Source of the DNA: Pelomicrobium sp036803785
GTDB lineage: Bacteria > Pseudomonadota > Gammaproteobacteria > Burkholderiales > UBA6910
Direction: 5' to 3'
Length of the DNA stretch: 25,851 nt
Assembly: GCF_036803785.1 (NCBI RefSeq)
Contig: NZ_DAIRTR010000033.1
Coordinates: 1 to 25,851, forward strand
Shown in pieces: positions 16,096 to 22,646 of this stretch. The notes under the pieces were generated by a model. The model did no database searches. It was given only the letters and a program-made list of their open reading frames with translations, and was not told where the DNA came from. The translations under genes were made by a program, and so were the position numbers. How positions within the stretch are numbered: position 1 is the first letter of the stretch; each line of letters starts with the position of its first letter.

Positions 16096-16818
16096 ATGAA
16101 CGTGATGCAAACGCTTACAGTCGACGTATGGCGAGGCCGGGAAGACGGTCATCTCCAACGGTTCGAGGTGCCGCGATATCCAAGCCAAACGGTGCTGGAC
16201 GTGGTGACTTACATTCAGCGTCACCTGGATGCCACCCTTTCCTATCGCTTTGCCTGTCGCGTAGGCATGTGCGGCTCTTGCGCCATGGTGGTGAACGGTC
16301 GGGCCCGCTGGACTTGCCGCACCCACGTCGATAAGGTGGCGCCCGAGGGGCGAATGGAAGTTCGCCCCCTCAGGAACCTTGCCATCGTCAAGGACCTGGT
16401 CAGCGACATGACCGAGTTTTTTGACAAATGGACCAGGGCGCGCGGCTACTTCGTACCCACCCGCACGCGCCGGGAGCCCTTTGCTCAGGTGCGGCCGGAT
16501 TCCAAAGAGCGGCAGGCGGCGGACGCGGGAATCGAATGCATCGGCTGCGGCGTGTGCTATTCCTCTTGCGATGTGGTGAGTTGGAATCGGGACTACCTGG
16601 GGCCGGCGGCATTGAACCGCGCCTGGACTCTGGTGAACGACGTGCGTGACGGGGCGCGGGCCGAGCGGTTGCGGGCAGTGGCTGGCGATGCTGGCTGCCT
16701 TGCCTGCCACACCCACTTGAGCTGCACCGAGCGCTGTCCCAAGCAGCTGGCGCCCACCGCCTCCATCGCTGGGCTCAAGCGCGCCACCGCTCTCGCAGCG
16801 CTCAAGGGGGAGCTGTGA
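16096..16818 (+). CDS. Succinate dehydrogenase/fumarate reductase-like iron-sulfur subunit
   Basis: A 240-residue SdhB/FrdB homologue. The [2Fe-2S] ligands are Cys54, Cys59, Cys62 (CRVGMCGSC) and Cys74. The second domain has Cys148, Cys151, Cys154, Cys158 (CIGCGVCYSSC) and Cys204, Cys210, Cys214 (CHTHLSCTERCPK), giving the usual [4Fe-4S] and [3Fe-4S] set; the spacing closely matches E. coli SdhB. The Pro that usually follows the fourth Cys of the CxxCxxC motif is Asp159. It would carry electrons from the flavoprotein (encoded 6 kb downstream) to the haem anchors. It is overlapped by the next gene (GTGA). Substrate is not ordinary succinate by context. Confidence 0.93.
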   Translation: MNVMQTLTVDVWRGREDGHLQRFEVPRYPSQTVLDVVTYIQRHLDATLSYRFACRVGMCGSCAMVVNGRARWTCRTHVDKVAPEGRMEVRPLRNLAIVKDLVSDMTEFFDKWTRARGYFVPTRTRREPFAQVRPDSKERQAADAGIECIGCGVCYSSCDVVSWNRDYLGPAALNRAWTLVNDVRDGARAERLRAVAGDAGCLACHTHLSCTERCPKQLAPTASIAGLKRATALAALKGEL

Positions 16819-17156
16819 GCCCGCGCGGCGAAACCCTGCTGTGGCTCGCCCAGCGAGCAAGTGGCGCGCTGCTGGCAGTGCTGGTGCTGGTTCATCTGGC
16901 CACCATGATCTACGCGGTGCAGAATGGTTTGTCTGCCGGTGAAATCCTGGGCCGTACTCGGGGCAGTCTCGGTTGGGCCGTGTTCTACGGCTTGTTCGCG
17001 ACGGCGGCGGCGGTCCATGCGCCCATTGGGCTGCGCAACGTGATTGCCGAGTGGACGCCGTGGCGGGGTCGCTCTCTGGGTTGGGCTATGCTGGCGCTAG
17101 GGCTGCTGCTAGCGGTTCTCGGCTTTCGCGCCACCTGGGCCGTGGTGGCGGGATAG
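16815..17156 (+). CDS. SdhC-like haem b membrane anchor, first subunit
   Basis: A 113-residue protein with three hydrophobic segments (about 14-35, 52-70, 88-110). It has the SdhC-type R-x-S-G entry (QRASGALLAVLVLVHL, His27) and HAPIGLRNVIAEW with His68 in an H-x3-G-x-R setting, the pattern that carries the axial haem b ligand in SdhC. The GTG at 16815 overlaps the stop of the iron-sulfur gene. With the next gene it forms the membrane domain that passes electrons to quinone. Membrane anchors diverge quickly; the call rests on motif, size and position. Confidence 0.85.
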   Translation: MSPRGETLLWLAQRASGALLAVLVLVHLATMIYAVQNGLSAGEILGRTRGSLGWAVFYGLFATAAAVHAPIGLRNVIAEWTPWRGRSLGWAMLALGLLLAVLGFRATWAVVAG

Positions 17157-17169
17157 AGGGAGGGAGCAC

Positions 17170-17550
17170 ATGGAGGCACAGGGTACTGGCACCACGATCT
17201 TCCTGCGCAACGACGTGCGATCGCGCAATCACCCGGCTTTCTGGGCGTTCGTGGTGCACCGGGTCTCCGGCGTGCTGCTTACTTTGTTTCTGCCGTTGCA
17301 TTTCTGGGCGCTCGGACAGGCCCTAGCGGGCGAGGCGGCGCTGGACGCCTTCCTGCGCTGGACCGAACAGCCCCTGGTGAAATTCGCCGAAACCGGCTTG
17401 GTGCTGCTGCTCGCCGCCCATCTCGGCGGCGGCGTGCGGCTCTTGCTCCTGGAGTTCGCCGCCTGGCGCGGCTGGCAGCAGAGCCTGCTCGCCTGGGCCG
17501 TGGCTTTCACGCTGGCCGCGGCTCTGGCATTCGGTCTGAATGTGGTCTGA
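17170..17550 (+). CDS. SdhC-like haem b membrane anchor, second subunit
   Basis: A 126-residue protein with three hydrophobic segments (about 25-50, 70-92, 100-124). It contains HRVSG (His30-Gly34), HFWALG (His44) and HLGGGVRLLLLE (His84), matching the SdhC consensus in which H-x3-G-[IV]-R includes the haem ligand. It resembles SdhC rather than SdhD, as does its partner, so the membrane domain may bind two haems. Its last 11 bases overlap the start of the exporter gene, showing tight coupling. Confidence 0.85.
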   Translation: MEAQGTGTTIFLRNDVRSRNHPAFWAFVVHRVSGVLLTLFLPLHFWALGQALAGEAALDAFLRWTEQPLVKFAETGLVLLLAAHLGGGVRLLLLEFAAWRGWQQSLLAWAVAFTLAAALAFGLNVV

Positions 17551-18271
17551 GTATGCGGTCCTGTTGGTGGGCGGCTTTGTCGGTGGGGTGGTCATCGGCA
17601 GCGCGGGGTTCGCGTTTGGGCTGGTGGCAACTGCTGTGTGGCTGCAAGTACTCCCGCCGGCGCGCGTCGTGCCCCTGGTGACCCTATGTGCCCTCGTGCT
17701 CAACGGGATTTTGGTGTGGCGTTTCCGGCACGAGATAAGGCCCGGGTTGCTGACGCGCTTCGTGGCAGGCGCCTTGCCGGGTGTTCCCCTCGGGGTCTTG
17801 GTCCTTACTCGCGCCGATCCGGAAGCGATCCGGGCCTTCGTAGGGCTAGTGCTGGTGGGCTACAGTGGGTACCTGCTGGCCCGTGCTCGCCCGCCGGCGC
17901 TCGTTCTGCCCCGGCGCTGGGCATCCCTGGCCGATGTTTCGGCAGGCTGGCTTGGAGGGATCATGGGCGGCGCGACCGGCCTGAACGGTGTCGTGCCGGC
18001 CCTCTGGGGGCAGTTGCGCGGATTCAGCAAGCTGGAACATCGAGGCGTGCTGCAGCCGTTCTTCTTTTTGATCCACCTCTATACCCTGGCTTGGCTGGGA
18101 GGCGCCGGGGTCCTGGGGCGCGGTCTGGCGGAGGACCTCCTGCTTTGCCTGCCTGCCATGTTGGCGGGAACGCTAGTGGGGCTGCGGCTGTTCGAATACG
18201 TAAGCGAGGCGGGCTTCCGGCGTATGGTGCTGGCGTTGTTCGTGGTGATGGGAGCGATGCTGCTTTTCTGA
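17540..18271 (+). CDS. tauE: TauE/SafE family anion exporter, probable sulfite exporter
   Basis: A 243-residue inner-membrane protein with about eight hydrophobic segments in two repeats, the TauE/SafE (DUF81) layout. Signature sequences are GGFVGGVVIGSAGFAFGLVA near the N-terminus and GGIMGGATGLNGVVPALWGQL at the start of the second half. Relatives (TauE, CuyZ) are thought to export sulfite or sulfoacetate in sulfonate-degrading bacteria. SuyAB releases toxic bisulfite in the cytoplasm and no sulfite dehydrogenase is present in the window, so sulfite export is the likely job. The ATG at 17540 lies inside the previous gene. Confidence 0.88.
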   Translation: MWSEYAVLLVGGFVGGVVIGSAGFAFGLVATAVWLQVLPPARVVPLVTLCALVLNGILVWRFRHEIRPGLLTRFVAGALPGVPLGVLVLTRADPEAIRAFVGLVLVGYSGYLLARARPPALVLPRRWASLADVSAGWLGGIMGGATGLNGVVPALWGQLRGFSKLEHRGVLQPFFFLIHLYTLAWLGGAGVLGRGLAEDLLLCLPAMLAGTLVGLRLFEYVSEAGFRRMVLALFVVMGAMLLF

Positions 18272-18303
18272 GTTGATCGAGCCAACGAAGAGGAGGAAGG
18301 AAG

Positions 18304-19311
18304 ATGAAATCACAGAGGCTATTGTTCGTGGTCCTGGCGGCGGCACTGTTTGCATTCGGGCCCCTTGCCAAAGCCGAGGTGGGAGAGGTGCGGGTGGCCA
18401 AGCAGCTGGGGATCAGTTACCTGCCCCTTATGTACATGGAGAACTTGGGATTGTTTGAGAAGCACGCCAAGGCGCAGGGGATCGCGGAGCTCAAAGTGAC
18501 CTGGTCCACCTTTACCGGCGGCGGACCCATGAACGACGCCCTCATCTCGGGCAATCTGCATTTCGCATCCGGCGGGGTTGGACCTTTCGCCACTCTGTGG
18601 GACCGCACCCGTAGCAGCATCGCGGTGAAGGGCGTCACGGCCATGAACTCCATGCCCCTATACCTGAACACGCGCAATCCCAACGTGAAAACTATCAAGG
18701 ACTTCACGTCCAAGGACAAGATCGCCCTGCCGTCGGTCAAGGTCTCTATCCAGGCGGTCACGCTGCAAATGGCGGCAGCGCAGGCTTTCGGCGAGGAGAA
18801 TTACGCCAAGTTGGATCCCTTGACGGTATCCATGGGCCACGTGGACGGCATGGCCGCTCTGCTCTCCGGAGCGGGGGAAATTACCGCTCACTTCACTTCG
18901 CCCCCCTATCAATATCAGGAGCTGGCTCAGCCCGGCGTGCGCAGGGTGTTGAGCTCTTACGAGGTGCTAGGCGGACCCGCCACTTTCAACGTGGTATGGA
19001 CCACCACCAAGTTCCGGGAGTCAAATCCCAAGATATACAAGGCATTCGTGGCCGCGTTCGAAGAAGCGGTCGAGCTGATCAACAAGGATAAACGGACGGC
19101 CGCAGAGAACTATCTTAAGTGGAGCAAGGAAAAGGACACCGTTGAGAACATCTTCCAGATCCTCAGCGACCCGGAGATCGAGTACACCATGACGCCCAAA
19201 AACGTCATGAAGTACGTAGACTTCCTGCACAAAGTGGGCACGTTGAAGGTTAAACCGGCCTCCTGGAAAGAGATGTTCTTTCCCGAGGTACATCATTTGC
19301 CCGGTAGCTAA
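18304..19311 (+). CDS. ABC transporter substrate-binding protein, NitT/TauT (NMT1-like) family
   Basis: A 335-residue periplasmic protein with a signal peptide (1 to about 24, LLFVVLAAALFAFGPLAKA) and the NMT1/SsuA-like fold: LGISYLPLMYMENLGLFEKHAKAQG, FTGGGPMNDALISGNLHFASGGVGPF, and KIALPSVKVSIQAVTLQMA. Family members bind taurine, alkanesulfonates, nitrate or pyrimidines. Context suggests an organosulfonate such as 3-sulfopropanoate, but I cannot read the ligand from the sequence. A strong ribosome binding site (GAGGAGGAAGG) precedes the ATG at 18304. Confidence 0.92.
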   Translation: MKSQRLLFVVLAAALFAFGPLAKAEVGEVRVAKQLGISYLPLMYMENLGLFEKHAKAQGIAELKVTWSTFTGGGPMNDALISGNLHFASGGVGPFATLWDRTRSSIAVKGVTAMNSMPLYLNTRNPNVKTIKDFTSKDKIALPSVKVSIQAVTLQMAAAQAFGEENYAKLDPLTVSMGHVDGMAALLSGAGEITAHFTSPPYQYQELAQPGVRRVLSSYEVLGGPATFNVVWTTTKFRESNPKIYKAFVAAFEEAVELINKDKRTAAENYLKWSKEKDTVENIFQILSDPEIEYTMTPKNVMKYVDFLHKVGTLKVKPASWKEMFFPEVHHLPGS

Positions 19312-19328
19312 GGGTGTGAGAGCGCCGA

Positions 19329-19376
19329 GCCGCGGACGACCGTCATGCCAGCTTGCAGCGTGGCGGTGACCGCGGC
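19329..19376 (+). other. Structured hairpin between binding protein and ATPase genes
   Basis: GCCGCGG (19329-19335) pairs with CCGCGGC (19370-19376), and inside the loop GTCA (19342-19345) can pair with TGAC and GCCA with TGGC, making a long interrupted stem. No T-run follows. Such hairpins often lower expression of ATPase and permease relative to the binding protein in ABC operons; that role is inferred. Confidence 0.35.
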
Positions 19377-19402
19377 CGGGTGAGGCGCAATGGAGGAGGG
19401 TT

Positions 19403-20242
19403 ATGGATAAAACGCACACCACTACCCAGGAGCAGGCTCTTGCGCCCCTGCTGGACGTGCAGGGAGTGACGCTCCAATACAAGACCCGGGACCATCTGGT
19501 GACCGCCACCTATCGGGTGGACTTCCAGGTTTATCGCTCGGACCGCTACGTGCTGTTGGGACCTTCCGGCTGTGGCAAATCCACCTTGCTCAAGGCTGTG
19601 GGCGGCTATTTGCACCCGGTGGAGGGGGAAGTCAGGCTCAAGGGCCAAAAGATCTCGAAGCCTGGACCGGACCGAGTGATGGTGTTTCAGGAGTTCGATC
19701 AGCTCTTGCCCTGGAAAACGGTGAAGCAGAACGTGACCTTTGCCCTGGAGGCTAGCGGCAAACTCAAGGGCAAGGCGGCCGAGGAAAAGGCCATGCACTA
19801 TATCGAGAAGGTCAATCTCGCTAAGTTCGCCAACGCCTACCCGCACACCCTTTCTGGGGGTATGAAGCAGCGGGTCGCCATTGCCCGCGGCATGGCGATG
19901 GAGCCGGACATCCTGCTCATGGATGAGCCTTTTGCGGCCCTCGACGCCCTGACGCGGCGCAAGATGCAGGAGGAGCTGCTGCAGCTTTGGGATGAAACCC
20001 ATTTCACGGTGCTCTTCGTTACCCACTCGATTCCCGAAGCGGTCAAGATCGGCAACCGCATCCTCTTGCTTTCGCCCCATCCGGGGCAGGTGAAGGCAGA
20101 GCTCAACAGTAGCGGCGACGATGCCGTGGATCCAAAGACGGGGCTGCGCCTCTCCGATCGTATCCACAACTTGCTGTTCGCCGACGAGGTAGAGGAGGCC
20201 ATGAAAGAGGACGCAGAAGAGAAGGAGGCGACCCATGGCTGA
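19403..20242 (+). CDS. ABC transporter ATP-binding protein, NitT/TauT family
   Basis: A 279-residue nucleotide-binding subunit of the SsuB/TauB type. Motifs in order: Walker A GPSGCGKST, Q-loop FQEFDQLLPW, signature LSGGMKQR, Walker B ILLMDEPFAALD and switch His in VTHSIPEA. It energises import through the permease encoded next, whose start it overlaps by 8 bases. GGAGGAGGG precedes the ATG at 19403. The acidic C-terminal extension (EVEEAMKEDAEEKEA) is somewhat longer than usual. Confidence 0.96.
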   Translation: MDKTHTTTQEQALAPLLDVQGVTLQYKTRDHLVTATYRVDFQVYRSDRYVLLGPSGCGKSTLLKAVGGYLHPVEGEVRLKGQKISKPGPDRVMVFQEFDQLLPWKTVKQNVTFALEASGKLKGKAAEEKAMHYIEKVNLAKFANAYPHTLSGGMKQRVAIARGMAMEPDILLMDEPFAALDALTRRKMQEELLQLWDETHFTVLFVTHSIPEAVKIGNRILLLSPHPGQVKAELNSSGDDAVDPKTGLRLSDRIHNLLFADEVEEAMKEDAEEKEATHG

Positions 20243-21104
20243 CGTGCAGGTGCGACGTCCCGAATTGGTGAAGAAAACGGTGGATTCCAGTGCCTTCGGG
20301 GTAGTGGAGAAGCCGCTTACCACCTGGGAGATCATCTATAACCGAGGCGGGGTGAGAAAGGCTTTCATCCTGGTGGTGTTGGCGCTCGTGTGGCAGGTCT
20401 ATGCGGTCCAGCTCGACAACCCCCTTCTCTTCCCCACGTTTACTGCGACCGTGGAAGCCTTCTGGCAGGGCATCGTGAGCGGCGGGCTGCTGAACCGGGC
20501 CTGGTTTTCCATCAAGGTGCTGCTCCAAGGCTACGCGGCGGGGCTGGCGATCGCGGCCCTGTTGGTGGTGATCGCCATCACTTCCCGCATCGGTAACGAC
20601 CTGCTGGAGACCCTCACCTCCATGTTCAACCCGCTGCCGGCCATTGCCCTGCTGCCCCTGGCCCTCATCTGGTTCGGGCTCGGCAACGCCTCGTTGGTGT
20701 TCGTGTTGATCCACTCGGTGCTGTGGGCGGTGGCGCTCAATACGCATTCGGGGTTCTTGTCCGTGTCCAACACCCTGCGCATGGTTGGGCGCAACTACGG
20801 GCTTACCGGCTTACGCTATGTGGCAAAGATCCTAATTCCCGCTGCCTTTCCCAGCATCCTGACGGGCCTGAAGATCGGCTGGGCGTTCGCCTGGCGCACG
20901 TTGATCGCGGCCGAGCTGGTGTTCGGTGTGAGTGCCGGCTCGGGAGGCCTCGGCTGGTTCATTTTCGAGAACAAGAACTTGCTGGAGATCCCGTCGGTGT
21001 TCGCCGGATTGTTCACCGTCATCCTGATCGGGCTCGTCGTCGAAAACCTGATTTTCCGCAACATTGAGATTCACACGGTGCGCAAATGGGGCATGCAGCA
21101 TTGA
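20235..21104 (+). CDS. ABC transporter permease, NitT/TauT family
   Basis: A 289-residue inner-membrane permease with about six hydrophobic segments after a 40-residue cytoplasmic N-terminus. It shows the binding-protein-dependent transport features of the SsuC/TauC group: MFNPLPAIALLPLALIWFGLGN, the coupling-helix region RMVGRNYGLTGLRYVAKILIPAAFPSILTGLKIGWAFAWRTLIAAELV and GGLGWFIFENKNLL. Together with the two preceding genes it makes a complete importer. The end lies 34 bases before the hydratase alpha gene. Confidence 0.95.
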   Translation: MADVQVRRPELVKKTVDSSAFGVVEKPLTTWEIIYNRGGVRKAFILVVLALVWQVYAVQLDNPLLFPTFTATVEAFWQGIVSGGLLNRAWFSIKVLLQGYAAGLAIAALLVVIAITSRIGNDLLETLTSMFNPLPAIALLPLALIWFGLGNASLVFVLIHSVLWAVALNTHSGFLSVSNTLRMVGRNYGLTGLRYVAKILIPAAFPSILTGLKIGWAFAWRTLIAAELVFGVSAGSGGLGWFIFENKNLLEIPSVFAGLFTVILIGLVVENLIFRNIEIHTVRKWGMQH

Positions 21105-21138
21105 TCGGGGCGTGCCTCTGCGCAATCCGGGAGGCATC

Positions 21139-22014
21139 ATGAAAGTGGATTTGCACACTGTCGAGGAGGTTGCCAAGGAGCTCTACATCCGGGCGTTGAA
21201 AATCCTGCCACCCGACGTCAAGCAAGGCTTCCAGGCTCTCGAGGCTCGCGAGACGGATCCCCGGGCAAAGCAGCTCCTCGGCATCATGATTAAGAACATC
21301 GCGGTGGCCGAGGAAACGCACAACCTCACCTGCCAGGACACCGGGATACCCATCTACAACGTGGCAATCGGGCGCAACGTCCAGGTAGACGGCGTAGACC
21401 TGATGCGGGCCATCACTAAGGGCTGCGCCCGGGCTACGGTGGAACACCCGTTCCGCTCCTCGGTGGTGCATCCGCTCACGCGGCAAAATGATCACACCTC
21501 CTGCGGCATTCGCATCCCGGCAGTCAACGTGGAGTTCACCGACAGATCCGAGGAGCTCTTCATCCAGATGATCCCCAAGGGTAGCGGCTCGGAGAACAAC
21601 TCCTGGCTCAAGATGGCGGTGCCGGCGGAAGGGGTGGCGGCGATCAAGGAGTTCGTGATCGACTGCGTGCTCGCCGCCGGCGGCAAGACCTGTCCCCCCA
21701 CCATCGTGGGAGTGGGCATCGGTGGAAGCGCCGATTTGTGCGTGCACCTGGCCAAGCTGGCGGCGACGCGCCCGCTTGGCACCCGCTGCGAAGACCTGGA
21801 GGGGGCCAAGCTAGAGGAGGAGCTCTCCAGCGCCGTCAACCGGCTCGGGGTCGGACCCCAAGGGCTGGGCGGGGACTCCACCGCGTTTGCGGTCCATGTG
21901 GAACTCGCCGCCACCCACATCACCATGAATCCGGTGGCGGTCAACATGCAGTGCCACGCGGCGCGCCGCGCATCGGCGACCCTGACGCCCGCCGGCATCG
22001 TCTGGGGGTTCTGA
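21139..22014 (+). CDS. Class I fumarase-like hydratase, alpha (iron-sulfur) subunit
   Basis: A 291-residue homologue of the N-terminal half of class I fumarases and TtdA. The three [4Fe-4S] ligand cysteines are Cys65 (CQDTG), Cys185 (CPPTIVGVGIGG) and Cys272 (NMQCHAARR), spaced as in the family. A conserved substrate-region Arg106 (FRSSVV) is present. The segment usually written NTGDNTPAVIH is changed to QNDHTSCGIRIPAVN, and KGGGSEN is KGSGSEN (Ser149), which suggests an altered substrate. It adds water across a C=C bond next to a carboxylate. The ATG at 21139 follows GGGAGG; longer frames upstream lie in the permease. The beta gene starts 2 bases later. Confidence 0.9.
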   Translation: MKVDLHTVEEVAKELYIRALKILPPDVKQGFQALEARETDPRAKQLLGIMIKNIAVAEETHNLTCQDTGIPIYNVAIGRNVQVDGVDLMRAITKGCARATVEHPFRSSVVHPLTRQNDHTSCGIRIPAVNVEFTDRSEELFIQMIPKGSGSENNSWLKMAVPAEGVAAIKEFVIDCVLAAGGKTCPPTIVGVGIGGSADLCVHLAKLAATRPLGTRCEDLEGAKLEEELSSAVNRLGVGPQGLGGDSTAFAVHVELAATHITMNPVAVNMQCHAARRASATLTPAGIVWGF

Positions 22015-22016
22015 TC

Positions 22017-22628
22017 ATGGCTCACTACGATATTGTGACTCCGGTGACCGAGGACACCGTGCGCGCCTGGCGGGTGGGCGATACGGTGAGCTTGAACGGT
22101 ACCCTGTATGGCATCCGCGACCGCACCCAGATCGAGATGTTCGATCGCGGTCGCACCATCCGCTTCGATCTGCGCGGCCATGCGGTGATTCACACGGCCC
22201 CCAATGTACGCCGGGTGGAGGCGACCGACGAATTTCCCGCCGGGTACGCGCCCCTGTGCATCGGCACAACCACCAGTGCCCGCATGGAGCGTTTCACCCG
22301 CCCCCTCATGGAGCGCTACGGCGTGCGCATGATCATCGGCAAGGGCGGCCTCATGGAGGAATCGAGAAAAGCCTTCATGGACCTGGGCGGTGTGTACCTG
22401 GCCATCGTCGGTGGCACTGCGGCCCTGGAGACCACTTGGGTGGAGGCTATCGAAGACGTTGACCTGGACGACCTTCATCCGGAGTCCTTGTGGAAGTTTC
22501 GAGTGAAGAGCTTCGGCCCGCTGCTGGTGGCCATGGACAGCCGTGGCGAAAGTCTTTACGAGGAAGTGAGGAGGAAGGCCGAGGCCAGACGGGCCGAGGT
22601 GCTAGCCGCGCTGGGAGTGAAGACGTGA
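22017..22628 (+). CDS. Class I fumarase-like hydratase, beta subunit
   Basis: A 203-residue homologue of FumA C-terminal domain/TtdB. Family residues seen are Arg34 (GIRDRTQ, where fumarases usually have GRDAAH), the TTTSARMERF loop with Arg89 (usually TSGRMD), and IIGKGG with Lys109, equivalent to the active-site lysine. The end WKFRVKSFGPLLVAMDSRG is typical. The beta subunit completes the active site around the iron-sulfur cluster of the alpha subunit. The replaced His of GRDAAH and the TSGRMD change add to the impression of a specialised substrate. Tartrate dehydratase or ordinary fumarase are the alternatives. Confidence 0.9.
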   Translation: MAHYDIVTPVTEDTVRAWRVGDTVSLNGTLYGIRDRTQIEMFDRGRTIRFDLRGHAVIHTAPNVRRVEATDEFPAGYAPLCIGTTTSARMERFTRPLMERYGVRMIIGKGGLMEESRKAFMDLGGVYLAIVGGTAALETTWVEAIEDVDLDDLHPESLWKFRVKSFGPLLVAMDSRGESLYEEVRRKAEARRAEVLAALGVKT

Positions 22629-22646
22629 TGGTGTCAAAGGCTGACC

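Noticed and set aside
19343..20335. Long minus-strand open frame (330 codons) opposite the ABC ATPase gene
   Set aside because: It is antisense to a gene with all ABC motifs, and its own translation shows no recognisable domain; long antisense frames are expected in GC-rich coding DNA.
21492..22478. Minus-strand open frame (328 codons) opposite the hydratase genes
   Set aside because: Antisense shadow of two well-supported fumarase-like genes; low-complexity, no family resemblance.
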